A stretch of 61,768 bases of DNA from Crenobacter intestini (GTDB taxonomy: Bacteria; Pseudomonadota; Gammaproteobacteria; Burkholderiales; Chromobacteriaceae). Shown piece after piece: positions 32,187-43,063 of this stretch; within the stretch, counting starts at the first letter, position 1; each line of letters begins with the position of its first letter. The stretch is from NCBI RefSeq assembly GCF_004919095.1, contig NZ_STGJ01000019.1, positions 1 to 61,768 of the forward strand, written 5' to 3'. Both the position numbers and the translations under genes were made by a program. The notes below the pieces were generated by a model. The model did no database searches, was not told the origin of the DNA, and saw only the letters and a program-made list of their open reading frames with translations.

Positions 32187-32665
32187 GGCCCCGCCTCCAC
32201 GCCGGCTTCTTCGACACGGGCGAAACCCAGCGGGTTGAGCACCACCTGCCAGCGCACGCGCCCGTCGGTCAGCGTGAGCGCGAGCGGAGTCGCCTCGCCG
32301 TCCTGCCAGAGCAGCAGCGGCTCGCCCGCCGGCCACGGCGCGCCGTCCGCGCGCGCGGATTCGGCGCGCACGCCGTCCGGCCAGCGCCCCTCGGCAAAAA
32401 AGGCGTCGGCGGGCGCCCGCCAGCGTGCGTCGGCGCCGTATTCGGTAAAGCGGTAGCCGTTGGCCTGCCAGACCAGCGCCATCGGCGTGCCCTGCTGCGC
32501 GACGTCGACGCCCTGCTCGAGCACCCGCGCGAAACGCGCGGCGGCGTCCTGCCCCTGCTGCCGGCTGTCGGGCGCGAGGCTCAGCGTGACCGTGGTGGCG
32601 AGCACGCCGACGATCAGCATGACCACCAACAGCTCGATCAGCGTGAAGCCGCGGCTCGCCGCCAT
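32183..32665 (-). CDS. gspH: GspH, minor pseudopilin
   Basis: GspH is a minor pseudopilin that joins the tip to the GspG shaft. The 160-residue protein has leader MAASRG and processed segment FTLIELLVVMLIVGVLATTV with Glu at +5, and a beta-rich domain with FARVLEQGVDVAQQ. It is six bases after gspG and overlaps gspI by four bases. Confidence 0.92.
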   Translation of the reverse strand: MAASRGFTLIELLVVMLIVGVLATTVTLSLAPDSRQQGQDAAARFARVLEQGVDVAQQGTPMALVWQANGYRFTEYGADARWRAPADAFFAEGRWPDGVRAESARADGAPWPAGEPLLLWQDGEATPLALTLTDGRVRWQVVLNPLGFARVEEAGVEAGP

Positions 32666-32671
32666 CGCCGC

Positions 32672-33100
32672 TTACTGCTGCCAGTTGCCGACGTCGGCGT
32701 CACCACCCTCGCCGCCCGGCTCGCCGTCGGCGCCCAGACTCCAGATGTCGATCTCGCCGTGCGTGCCCGGCGCCGCGTACTGGTAGGGGTTGCCCCACGG
32801 GTCGACCGGCAGCCGCTCGACGTAGCCGCCGGGCTTCCAGTTCTTCGGCTGCGGGCCCGAGCTCGGCTTGCTGACCAGCGCGGACAGCCCCTGCTCGCTG
32901 GTCGGGTAGCGCGCGTTGTCGAGCCGGTACAACTTGAGCGCCTGCGCGAGCGTGTTGATGTCCTGGCGGGCGGCGACCGCGCGCGCCTCGTCCGGCCGCC
33001 CCATCAAGCGGGGCACCACCAGCGCGCCCAGGATGCCGAGGATCACGATCACCACCATGATTTCGATCAGGGTGAAGCCCTTTTGCTTGCGTCTTGCCAT
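32672..33100 (-). CDS. gspG: GspG, major pseudopilin
   Basis: GspG polymerises into the pseudopilus that pushes proteins through the secretin. The 142-residue protein has leader MARRKQKG and the segment FTLIEIMVVIVILGILGALV with Glu at +5, the conserved PRLMGRPDEAR and ALKLYRLDNARYPTSEQGL motifs and the acidic C-terminal loop (SLGADGEPGGEGGDAD) that binds calcium in relatives. Confidence 0.97.
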   Translation of the reverse strand: MARRKQKGFTLIEIMVVIVILGILGALVVPRLMGRPDEARAVAARQDINTLAQALKLYRLDNARYPTSEQGLSALVSKPSSGPQPKNWKPGGYVERLPVDPWGNPYQYAAPGTHGEIDIWSLGADGEPGGEGGDADVGNWQQ

Positions 33101-33134
33101 GTTGAAGTCTCCCGATGTGTATCTCTATGGGTGC

Positions 33135-34331
33135 CTAGCGCACCATCTGGTTCATGTCGATGATGGGCAGCATGATCGCCATCACGATCGCCAGCACGAC
33201 GCCGCCCATCACCAGGATCAGCAGGGGTTCGAGCAAGGCGGTGAAGGCGGACAGCCGCCGCTCGACCTCGGCCTGCTGCTGGAGCGCCGCACGCTCGAGC
33301 ATGGCCGGCAGCTTGCCGCTTTGTTCGCCACTTCCGATCAGCTGGATCAGCACCGGCGGGAACTGGCGGCCGGTGGCGAGCGCACGCGACAGCGGCACGC
33401 CCTCGCGCACCTTGGCGGCGGCCGCCTCCAGCGCCTCGCGCATCGGCAGCAGGGTCACCAGCCCGCCGGCCGTCTCCAGCGCCGCGAGAAGCGGCACGCC
33501 GCTGCCGGCCAGGATGGCCAGCGTGCTCGCCATGCGCGCGGTGTTGACCGCGCGCATCAGCCGGCCGATCACCGGCAGCGCGAGCAGGCGCACATGCACC
33601 GCGCGGCGGAACGCCGTGCCGCGCAGCGCCTGGCGCCAGGCAAACCCGGCCGCCACCAGCGCCAGCGCGATGAGCCAGCCCCAGTTGCGGGTGAAGTCGC
33701 TGGCGGCTATCAGCAGGCGGGTGATCAGCGGCAGCGTCTGCTTGGTCTGCGCGAACACGCCGATCACCTGCGGCACCACGTAGCTCATCAGCCCGGCGAC
33801 CACCAGCACAGCGACCACCGTCACCACCGCCGGGTAGGCCAGCGCCAGCGTCACCTTCTGCGTCAGCGCGTGCCGGCGCTCCAGGTATTCGGCGAGCCTC
33901 GCCATCACCTCGGCCAGGTGCCCGCTCTGCTCGCCGGCGCGCACCAGGCTCAGATAAAGCGGGAAGAACACCTGCGGCTGCGCGCCCATCGCCTGCGCGA
34001 GGCTCTTGCCCTCGACGATGTCGGCGCGCAAGGCGCCGACCAGAAGCCGGGTCGCTGCCTGTTCGCTCTGCTCGGCGACCGCCTGCAGCGCGCGCTCGAG
34101 CGGCAAGCCGGCCGCGAGCAAGGTGGAGAGCTGTTGGGTGAACAGCAGCAACTCGGCCGACGGCAGACGCCGCCCCCTGCTGCCGCCCTTGGCCGACACC
34201 TCGTCGAGCGACAACGGCGTCAGCCCGCGCTCGCGCAGCAGGGCACGCGCCGCGCGCGCGCTATCCGCGTCGAAGCTGCCTTTTTGTTCACGCCCGGCGG
34301 TGTCGAGCGCGAGGTAACGGTAAAGAGCCAT
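33135..34331 (-). CDS. gspF: GspF, polytopic inner-membrane platform protein
   Basis: GspF anchors the pseudopilus assembly platform and is related to PilC. The 398-residue protein has two cytoplasmic helical-bundle repeats and three membrane segments near 165-190, 215-240 and 370-392. The start MALYRYLALDTAGREQKG at 34331 is the family N-terminus; in-frame starts further upstream are shadows of gspE. gspE ends nine bases upstream. Confidence 0.95.
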   Translation of the reverse strand: MALYRYLALDTAGREQKGSFDADSARAARALLRERGLTPLSLDEVSAKGGSRGRRLPSAELLLFTQQLSTLLAAGLPLERALQAVAEQSEQAATRLLVGALRADIVEGKSLAQAMGAQPQVFFPLYLSLVRAGEQSGHLAEVMARLAEYLERRHALTQKVTLALAYPAVVTVVAVLVVAGLMSYVVPQVIGVFAQTKQTLPLITRLLIAASDFTRNWGWLIALALVAAGFAWRQALRGTAFRRAVHVRLLALPVIGRLMRAVNTARMASTLAILAGSGVPLLAALETAGGLVTLLPMREALEAAAAKVREGVPLSRALATGRQFPPVLIQLIGSGEQSGKLPAMLERAALQQQAEVERRLSAFTALLEPLLILVMGGVVLAIVMAIMLPIIDMNQMVR

Positions 34332-34339
34332 CGCGTCCC

Positions 34340-35784
<1,445 letters not shown>

Positions 35785-35788
<4 letters not shown>

Positions 35789-37884
35789 GGCTGCACCGGC
35801 GCGCTTTGCCGCAGCAGCCGGCCGCGCTCGAGCGCGTCCTTCAGGCTGCCCGCGGGCACCGCCTGCAGCGCGGTCGCCGGGTCTAGGCTCAGCTTCTCGC
35901 GCTGCACGCGCGCGCTCTCGCCGACCAGGTAGTCGTAACGGCTGTTCGACAGGGTGACCACGCCCTCGTCGTCGCGCAGCACCGTGGGTTTCAGGAACAC
36001 CATCAGGTTGCTCTTCTTGCGCGTCTCGTTCTTGTACTTGAACAGGTTGCCGATGAAGGGGATGTCGCCCAACAGCGGCACCTGGCTGTTGCCGTTGGAG
36101 ACGGTCTCCTGGATCAGCCCGCCCAGCGCGACGATATTGCCGTCGCGCACCGACACCATGGTCTCGATCGAACGGGTGTTGGTGATCAGCCCGGCCGGGT
36201 TGGTCAGGGAGGCCGGGTCGACCGACGACGCCTCCTGGAAGATCTTCAGGCGAATCATGCCGCCCTCGGACACCTGCGGCGTCAGTTGCAGCTTGACGCC
36301 CACATCCTTGCGCTCGAAGGTCTGGAACGGGTTGGCCGCGCCGTTGCTGCCGCCGGTATTCGCGTACTGGCCGGTCAGGAAGGGCACGTTCTGGCCGATC
36401 ACGATGGTCGCCTGCTCGTTGTCCATCGTCATCAGCGTCGGGCTGGACAGCACGTTGCCCTTGGCCTGCGTCTCCAGCGCACGCGCCAGCACGCCGATAT
36501 TGAGGATCTCGCCGATACCGGGGATGTTGACGGTGCCGTCGATCAGGCCGATGTTGAGGCCGGCCGAGTTGGCCAGCGCGCCCAACGCGGTACTTTGCGC
36601 GTCACTCCCCAGAGATGGCGACAACGCGGTGCCGAGGATGCCCGGCCCCGGGTTCGGGAAGTTGGTGCCGACAAAGCCGTTCTTGCCCGCCGCCTGCCAC
36701 TGCACGCCAAGTTCCACCGTGCGGTCGGCCGACACCTCGACGATCAGCGCCTCGACGAAGACCTGCGCGCGCCGCTTGTCCAGCAGGTCGATCACCCCCC
36801 GCAGGTTCTGGTACATCGCATCCGGCACGTTGAGGATCAGCGCGTTGTTGGCCGGGTCGGCCTGTACCATCGCGCCGGTGCCGCTGACGCTGTCGTCCTG
36901 CGCCACCGGCTTGCCGCCGCCGCTGGCCGCCCCCTGCGTCAGGTTTCCGCCGCTATTGCTGCTGCCGCTGCTGCCGCCGCTGACCGAAGCAGAGGCAAGC
37001 TGGCTCGCACTGCCGCTGCCGGCCGACAGCCCGCCACCCTCGCCGGTGAGCAAGGTGCGCAGCACCTTGGCCACCTGCACCGCCTCGGCGTTCTTCAAAT
37101 AAACCACCCGCACGTTGCCGCCGGCCTGGCTTGGCTTGTCGATCAGACGCAGTAGGCTTTTCACCTTGCCCATCACGCCGGGGGTGTCGGCGCGGACGAG
37201 GATCACGTTGGCGCGCGCGTCCGGGATCAGCGTCACCTTGCCCGCGCCCTCGCCCTGCGCCTGCATCAGCTTGCCGAGCATGGAAGAGAGTTCGATCGCC
37301 GAGCCGAAAGTCACCGGCAGCACGGCGACGTCGCCGCCGGCCGCGCTCTCGACCGACTCGATGATCGACTCGATGCGGCGGATATTGTCCGCGTAGTCGG
37401 TCACCACCACCGAGTTGCCCTGCGGCATCGCGCTGACCGTGTTGTTCGGCGAGATGATGGGCCGCAGCACCGGCACCAGCTGGTTGGCGTTGGCGTTTCT
37501 CAGCACGAACACCTTGGTGATCAGCCGGTCGACGTCGGTACGCCGGGGGCTACCCGAGCGCGCGTGCAGCTTGGCGTCGGCCTCCGGCACGATCTTGACC
37601 ACCCCACCGGGCCCTTCGACCGCGGCGAAGCCCTGCATGCGCAGGCTGGAGAGCAGGATCTGGTAGGAGAGGTCGCGCGGCACCGGCTTGGCCGACACGA
37701 TATTGACCGTACCCTTGACGCGCGGGTCAACCACGAAGGTCTTGCCGGTGATCTCGCCGATCGCCTGCACCACGGCGGGAATCTCGGCGTTGACGAAGTT
37801 GAGCATCACCGGGTCGGAAGGCGCGGCGTGGGCCGACATCTGGAAGGCCAGCACGAAGGCGGCGGCAAGCTTGGCAAGTCGCAT
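35785..37884 (-). CDS. gspD: GspD, type II secretion secretin
   Basis: GspD forms the outer-membrane channel of the machine. The 699-residue protein has a signal peptide (ends near AHA, residue 20), an N0 domain, N1 to N3 domains and a secretin domain in the last 300 residues, with VPFLTGQ and the [14 protein letters not shown] motif. Within N3 a Gly/Ser-rich insert (about 281-338) is seen. The ATG at 37884 sets the signal peptide; an in-frame ATG upstream would add a basic tail. It is eight bases after gspC. Confidence 0.97.
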
Positions 37885-37891
37885 AAATAAT

Positions 37892-38503
37892 TTAATCCGA
37901 GTTATGCGGGACCGCAGCGGACGCCGGTTGGGCACCCGTTACGGGCTCGGCCGCAGGAATAGCCGGTGCAGCCGCGACCGGAGGTAACGAAGGCACTGCC
38001 GCAGCGGGGGCGGACGGTTGAGCAGTAGCCTCCGGCGCATTGCCGACAGCGCCGACAAGTGCCAGTTCACGCTCGAGCGCACCCTCGCGCAGCACCACCG
38101 CGCGCGGCAACACCCGCACCAACTGAGCGCCGCCGAGGGTCTGACCGACTCGCCACGGTCTGACCTGCCCGCCCTCATCGACCAGCGCGAAATCGGTTTG
38201 CGCGTTGCCCGACGAATAGACACCGATCAGCCGCAATGCACCGGCCGTCGTGCCTTGCACCGGTACAGCTGGCACCTCGCCAAAGGCGTGTAACGCCGCC
38301 ACCCGTCCGGCGTCCGCAGCTGGCGCGGGCTGCGTAAGCGCCAGCGCCCGCACACCCGGCGGCGCGAGCAGTGTGGACAGACTGCCCCCCAGCCAGAATG
38401 CGCAGGCTAGCAGACAAAGCCACGGCAAGGCGTGTGCCAGCGCTGGCGCCAAGCGGGCGGGCATCGCGAAACGCCAGCGTTCGAACGGGGTTGAAATGCT
38501 CAT
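37892..38503 (-). CDS. gspC: GspC, type II secretion inner-membrane connector
   Basis: GspC links the inner-membrane platform to the GspD secretin through its HR domain. The 203-residue protein has one membrane helix (about 25-46) and an HR domain (about 95-160: LRLIGVYSSG to ERELALVG), then a Pro/Ala-rich tail. No PDZ or coiled-coil domain follows, so it is a short GspC. I start at the ATG at 38503, as longer starts would add an unlikely hydrophobic leader. It is the first gene of the operon. Confidence 0.87.
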   Translation of the reverse strand: MSISTPFERWRFAMPARLAPALAHALPWLCLLACAFWLGGSLSTLLAPPGVRALALTQPAPAADAGRVAALHAFGEVPAVPVQGTTAGALRLIGVYSSGNAQTDFALVDEGGQVRPWRVGQTLGGAQLVRVLPRAVVLREGALERELALVGAVGNAPEATAQPSAPAAAVPSLPPVAAAPAIPAAEPVTGAQPASAAVPHNSD

Positions 38504-38848
38504 AAAAGGGATCCTGCAAGAGCGCAGCACCGTCAGATCGGCGCCTAGCCTGCCCTGGCACAAGACTGACAAGACTGAAAAGCCTACACAAACAATATGA
38601 CAAATAATCATACTGGAAAACAGGATTTCAAGCAGAACACCAAGTTGGCTAACCGGCGACAGCTGGCCTGAAAGATCACGGCTGAACCAAAACCAAAGCG
38701 CTACTCCCCCTCCTGCATGCAAGCCGGCCAGGCTATGCCCCCAAAGCCCCCCTAAGCCAGACACCCAGGGTTCACAAATCCTTCACGGCCAGGCAACACA
38801 GACGCATGAATATGCGAATGTTTTACCCGATCAATAATGGAGAACCCG
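38504..38848. other. Intergenic region between gspC and the PhoX gene
   Basis: This 345-base gap separates two divergent genes and holds no gene I can support. It is richer in A/T near 38570-38660 than its surroundings, which would suit the gsp promoter on the minus strand, though I cannot fix a clear -35/-10 pair. Near the PhoX start it holds the direct repeat described as a candidate PHO box. Confidence 0.6.
38769..38788 (+). promoter_or_regulatory. Candidate PHO box upstream of the PhoX-family gene
   Basis: Two TTCAC units start at 38771 and 38782, an exact 11-base period, separated by AAATCC. PhoB sites are two 7-base direct repeats on an 11-base period, and the core TCA(C/T) matches. 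The distance to a good -10 is not ideal, so this is a candidate only. Confidence 0.33.
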
Positions 38849-41071
38849 ATGAGCAAGCACCCGCAGTCCGGCGAAACCCAGCTGTCCACCTACGACGACA
38901 ACGAGATCGTCAACCACTCTGCCAATACGCATATCAACGACCTGCTCACCGTCCGCCTGAACCGCCGCCAGGCGCTGATGGGCGGGATGAGCGCGACTAC
39001 CGCCATGATGTTTGGTACCGTCGGGCTGACGGCCTGCGGCGGCGGTGGCAGCAGCGGTGGCAGCAGCGCGGGTACGGGCGGCGGTGCGGGAGGCGCCACG
39101 CAACTGACGCTCGGCTTCAAGCCCGTCCCCAAGAACACGCTCGACCTGGTCTCGGTGCCCGAGGGCTACCGGGTGTCGGTCCTGCACGCGCTGGGCGACC
39201 CGCTGCACTTCACCGACCCGGCCTGGAAAGGCGACGGCAGCGAAAGCGCCGATTCGTACAACCGCCGCATCGGCGACGGCCACGACGGCATGTACTACTT
39301 CGGCCTCTCGGACGACGGCAAATACCAGGCCGAGCGTTCCGACCGCGGCCTGCTCGCCGTCAACCACGAGTATGTAGTCAGCCCATTCGTGCTGCACCCC
39401 AACGGCAAAACAGCCGGCACCCCCCGCATCGCAGCTGAAGTTGAAAAGGAGATCTACGCCCACGGCGTCAGCGTCTGCGAGGTCAAGCGCGGTACCAGCG
39501 GCAACGAGATGGCCATGGTGCGCAACTCGCGCTACAACCGCCGTGTCACCTCGGCGACCGAGATGGTGTTCGGCGGCCCGGTCAAGGGCAGCACTCTGGT
39601 GCGCACCAAGTTCTCGACCGACGGCCAGAAGACCCGCGGCACCAACAACAACTGTGCCAACGGCTACACTCCCTGGGGTACCTACCTCACCTGCGAGGAA
39701 AACTTTCTCAACGTAATCAGCCGGGCAAATGGGGACGACGCCAAGCGCCTAGATCCGAAGGAGGTAATCGCGCTCAATCGTTACGGTCTCAAGCAAAACA
39801 CCCTATCGCGCTACGCCTGGGATACCGCCGGCCCTGACGACCTGTTCGCCCGCTGGACGTCTTCGGTCACCGGAAACTCTCCGCAGGAAGACTACCGCAA
39901 CACCATCAACACCTTCGGCTGGGTGGTCGAGATCGACCCGTTCGCACCCGATTCCACGCCGGTGAAGCGCACGGCACTCGGCCGCTTCAACCACGAAGGT
40001 GCGTGGCCCGCACCGGCGGTGGCCGGCCAGCCCATAGTGATCTATTCGGGCGATGACGCGCGCAACGAATACATCTACAAGTTCGTCTCCAAGGCGCTAT
40101 GGGACGCCAAGGACGTCAACGGCGGCCTGGCCGCCGGGGCCAAGTATCTTGACGAGGGCACCCTGTTCGTCGCGAAGTTCAACGCCGACGGCACCGGCCA
40201 GTGGCTGGAGCTGACCCACAACAAGAACGGCCTGGACGCCAGCAACACCCTCTACCCCTTCGCCGACCAGGCCGACGTGGTGACGCACTGCCGGCTGGCC
40301 GCGGACTTCCTTGGCGCGACCAAGATGGACCGCCCGGAGTGGGGCGCGGTGAATCCGGTGAACGGCGAGGTCTACATGACCCTCACCAACAACAGCAACC
40401 GCATCGCCGCCACCGCCACGCCCGCCCCCAACACCAGCCAGCTCAAGCCGGACGCCGCCAACCCGCGCTACTACGAGGACATGAAGGGCACGACTTCGCA
40501 GAAGGGCAACCCCAACGGCCATATCATCCGCTGGCGCGAGGCGGGCAATAGCGGCGCCGCCACCGCCTTCGCCTGGGACATCTACCTGTTCGGCGCGCAG
40601 GCCGACGCGGCGGCCGACGTCAACCTGTCCGGCCTGACCAACGTCAACGACTTCTCCAGCCCGGACGGCCTGTACTTCGACAAGCGCGGCATGCTGTGGA
40701 TCCAGACCGACGACGGCGCGTACACCGACGTGACCAACTGCATGATGCTGGCCGCCGTGCCGGGCAAGGTCGGCGACGGCGGCAAGGTCACCGCGGCTGG
40801 CGGCACCGCCACCCTCAAGGGCGCCAGCGCGACGGCCGGTACCGTGCGCCGCTTCCTAGTCGGCCCCAAGGATTGCGAGATCACCGGCATCGCGGTCACG
40901 CCGGACGCCAAGACGCTGTTCTTCAACGTGCAGCACCCAGGCGAAGACGGCTCGCTGGCAACGCCTAGCAGCGCCTGGCCGGCCAGCCAGACGGACCGCG
41001 CCGCCACGGCCCGCCCGCGTTCGGCTACCGTGGTGGTGACCCGAACCGATGGCGGCGTGATCGGCGTCTGA
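38849..41071 (+). CDS. phoX: PhoX-family alkaline phosphatase (DUF839), Tat-exported
   Basis: PhoX enzymes are calcium/iron-dependent phosphatases that release phosphate from organic phosphomonoesters outside the cytoplasm. The 740-residue protein has a long N-terminus of about 38 polar residues, then the twin-arginine motif NRRQALMGG (about 38-46) and a hydrophobic segment ending GLTACGGGG, so it should go by the Tat pathway and may be lipidated at Cys63. Family motifs include CANGYTPWGTYLTCEENF and FNHEGAW. The ATG at 38849 has a GGAG site. It is divergent from the type II secretion operon and could be one of its clients. Activity on phosphate esters is inferred from family. Confidence 0.85.
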   Translation: MSKHPQSGETQLSTYDDNEIVNHSANTHINDLLTVRLNRRQALMGGMSATTAMMFGTVGLTACGGGGSSGGSSAGTGGGAGGATQLTLGFKPVPKNTLDLVSVPEGYRVSVLHALGDPLHFTDPAWKGDGSESADSYNRRIGDGHDGMYYFGLSDDGKYQAERSDRGLLAVNHEYVVSPFVLHPNGKTAGTPRIAAEVEKEIYAHGVSVCEVKRGTSGNEMAMVRNSRYNRRVTSATEMVFGGPVKGSTLVRTKFSTDGQKTRGTNNNCANGYTPWGTYLTCEENFLNVISRANGDDAKRLDPKEVIALNRYGLKQNTLSRYAWDTAGPDDLFARWTSSVTGNSPQEDYRNTINTFGWVVEIDPFAPDSTPVKRTALGRFNHEGAWPAPAVAGQPIVIYSGDDARNEYIYKFVSKALWDAKDVNGGLAAGAKYLDEGTLFVAKFNADGTGQWLELTHNKNGLDASNTLYPFADQADVVTHCRLAADFLGATKMDRPEWGAVNPVNGEVYMTLTNNSNRIAATATPAPNTSQLKPDAANPRYYEDMKGTTSQKGNPNGHIIRWREAGNSGAATAFAWDIYLFGAQADAAADVNLSGLTNVNDFSSPDGLYFDKRGMLWIQTDDGAYTDVTNCMMLAAVPGKVGDGGKVTAAGGTATLKGASATAGTVRRFLVGPKDCEITGIAVTPDAKTLFFNVQHPGEDGSLATPSSAWPASQTDRAATARPRSATVVVTRTDGGVIGV

Positions 41072-41119
41072 CCCCCGGCCAGGGCGGCATGGTTCTGCCA
41101 GCCAACCGGGCCTGCCAAC

Positions 41120-41149
41120 AAAAACGCCACGGCAAGCCGTGGCGTTTTT
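41120..41149. terminator. Bidirectional terminator between the PhoX gene and acyl-CoA dehydrogenase
   Basis: The perfect stem AAAAACGCCACGGC / GCCGTGGCGTTTTT has a very short AA loop and A- and T-runs on its two sides. It serves both converging genes. Confidence 0.92.
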
Positions 41150-41166
41150 CTTTACAAGCGTAGCGA

Positions 41167-42951
41167 TCAGAACAGCGCTTCCGGCATGTCCAGCACGCTG
41201 CCGGCGCCGTCGACCACGGCGGCGGCCAGGCCCGACACCTGCGGCAGGTAGTGCTCACCGTAGAAGCGGCAGGTCGCGAGCTTGGCGGTGTAGAAGTCGG
41301 CGTCGGCGCCGTCTTCACCCTGCTTCGCTTGCGCGATCAACGCGGCGCGGCCCATCTGCCAGCCGCCGAGCACGATGCCCATCAGCTTGAGGAAGGGCAC
41401 CGAACCGGCGGCCGCCAGTTGCGGCTGCTCCTTGAAGGTGGCGAGGATGTAGTCGACACAGCGGCCGGCGTCGGCGACGGCGGCTTCCAGGTTGGCGGCG
41501 AACGAGGCGAAGCCGGCGGCGGCGAGCTTGCCAGCGGTCAGTTTGGCTTCTTCCAAGAGTGCGCGCGCGGTGGCGCCGCCCTCGGAGAAAGTCTTGCGGC
41601 CGATCAAATCGAGGCCGTGGATGCCGGTGGTGCCTTCGTAGATCGCAGTGATACGCGCGTCGCGGTAGTACTGGGCGACGCCGGTCTCCTCGATGAAGCC
41701 CATGCCGCCGTGCACCTGTACCGCGAGGCTGGTCAGGCTATTGGCTTCTTCGGTGTTCCAGCCCTTGACGATCGGGATCAGGAAGTTGACCAGCGCCTGG
41801 TTGCTGGCCGCTTCGGACGCCACCGGGTGACGGCTCGCGCGGTCGAGCGCGGCGGCGGCGACGCAGGCGAGCGCGCGCTGCGCCTCGACACCGGCGCGGA
41901 TGGTCATCAGCATGCGGCGCACGTCCGGGTGCCGGATGATGGCGACGCCGGATGCGTCGGGCGAGCCGACGGCGCGGCTTTGCACGCGATCGCGCGCGTA
42001 CTCGACCGCCTTCTGGTAGGCGCGCTCGGACACGGCCATGCCCTCGACGCCGACGCCCAGGCGCGCGTGGTTCATCATGGTGAACATGTAGGCGAGGCCC
42101 TTGTTGGCTTCGCCGACCAGGTAGCCGATGGCGCCGCCTTCGTCGCCGAAGCTCATCACCGCGGTCGGACTGCCGTGGATGCCCAGCTTGTGCTCGAGCG
42201 ACACGCAGCGCACGTCGTTGCGCGCGCCGAGGCTGCCGTCTTCGTTCACCAGGAACTTCGGCACGATGAACAGCGAGATCCCCTTCACGCCGGCCGGCGC
42301 GTCCGGCAGGCGCGCCAGCACCAGGTGGACGATGTTGTCCGCCATGTCGTGCTCGCCCCAGGTGATGAAGATCTTCTGGCCGCTGACCTTGTAGCTGCCG
42401 TCGCCGACCGGCACAGCCCTCGAGCGCACCTGCGCGAGGTCGGAACCGGCCTGCGGCTCGGTCAGGTTCATGGTGCCGGTCCACTCGCCGCTCGACATCT
42501 TCGGCAGGTAGACGGCCTTCAGCTCTTCACTGGCGTGGTGGTTGATCGCCTCGACCGCACCCAGCGTCAGAAGCGGCGCGAGCGAGAACGAGAGGTTGGC
42601 CGAGCACCACATCTCTTCGGCGGCGAGCGCGACCAAGGCCGGCATGCCCTGCCCGCCGAAGTCGGCCGGCGCGCGCAGGCCGGGCCAGCCGGCCTCGACG
42701 TACTGCAGCCACGCGTCCTTGAAGCCGGGCGCCGAGGTGACGCTGAAGTCGCTGTGCCACTTGGCGCCCTGGTCGCCCTGCTTGTTGATCGGCGCGAGCA
42801 CGCCTTCGGCGAACTTGGCGGCTTCCTCGAGGATGGCGTCGACCAGGTCGACCGAGCAGTCCTCGTAACCCGGCAGCGAGCAGATCGCCGGCAGTTCGGC
42901 CAGCTCGTTCAGCGCAAAACGGATTTCCTTGACCGGAGCGTTGTAGATCAT
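41167..42951 (-). CDS. Acyl-CoA dehydrogenase (large, with C-terminal AcdH-like domain)
   Basis: The enzyme oxidises an acyl-CoA to enoyl-CoA with FAD and passes electrons to the electron-transfer flavoprotein. The 594-residue protein has the N-terminal, beta and C-terminal acyl-CoA dehydrogenase domains, with MNLTEPQAGSDL (about 156-167) in the flavin-binding beta domain, the QVHGGMGFIEETGVAQYYRDAR motif, split here as QVHGGMGFIEETG (about 418-430) with the following RDARI, and a further helical C-terminal extension found in the long bacterial group. The ATG at 42951 has a strong AAGGAGA site. Its neighbours etfA and etfB encode its likely electron acceptor, but a terminator-like hairpin lies between. 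The chain-length preference is unknown. Confidence 0.93.
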   Translation of the reverse strand: MIYNAPVKEIRFALNELAELPAICSLPGYEDCSVDLVDAILEEAAKFAEGVLAPINKQGDQGAKWHSDFSVTSAPGFKDAWLQYVEAGWPGLRAPADFGGQGMPALVALAAEEMWCSANLSFSLAPLLTLGAVEAINHHASEELKAVYLPKMSSGEWTGTMNLTEPQAGSDLAQVRSRAVPVGDGSYKVSGQKIFITWGEHDMADNIVHLVLARLPDAPAGVKGISLFIVPKFLVNEDGSLGARNDVRCVSLEHKLGIHGSPTAVMSFGDEGGAIGYLVGEANKGLAYMFTMMNHARLGVGVEGMAVSERAYQKAVEYARDRVQSRAVGSPDASGVAIIRHPDVRRMLMTIRAGVEAQRALACVAAAALDRASRHPVASEAASNQALVNFLIPIVKGWNTEEANSLTSLAVQVHGGMGFIEETGVAQYYRDARITAIYEGTTGIHGLDLIGRKTFSEGGATARALLEEAKLTAGKLAAAGFASFAANLEAAVADAGRCVDYILATFKEQPQLAAAGSVPFLKLMGIVLGGWQMGRAALIAQAKQGEDGADADFYTAKLATCRFYGEHYLPQVSGLAAAVVDGAGSVLDMPEALF

Positions 42952-42979
42952 GATTTCTCCTTGCAGTCTCGATATGTGC

Positions 42980-43049
42980 AAAAACCGGCCGCATCGCCGC
43001 CCGGCGCCGCATACGCGGCGCAGTCTCCCGGGCGAACCGTCGGCCGGTT
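42980..43049 (-). terminator. Long nested hairpin with T-run between etfA and acyl-CoA dehydrogenase (attenuator-like)
   Basis: On the minus strand a 9-base outer stem (AACCGGCCG / CGGCCGGTT on the plus strand), a 7-base middle stem and a 6-base inner stem with an ATAC loop stack into one long structure, followed by TTTTT at 42980-42984. It has the form of a rho-independent terminator inside a likely operon, so it should lower read-through into the dehydrogenase gene. Confidence 0.6.
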
Positions 43050-43063
43050 CGTTCTTCTGTGCG

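Noticed and set aside
38806-38848. A separate small gene or longer N-terminus just before the PhoX start
   Set aside because: The in-frame ATG at 38837 has no ribosome site, whereas 38849 has GGAG at the right distance; the other frames give low-complexity sequence.
41120-41149. The shared word AAAAACGCCAC in the terminators at 41,120 and 61,606 as a dispersed repeat family
   Set aside because: The shared part is short and each copy is a working terminator stem in the right place; two copies do not make a family.
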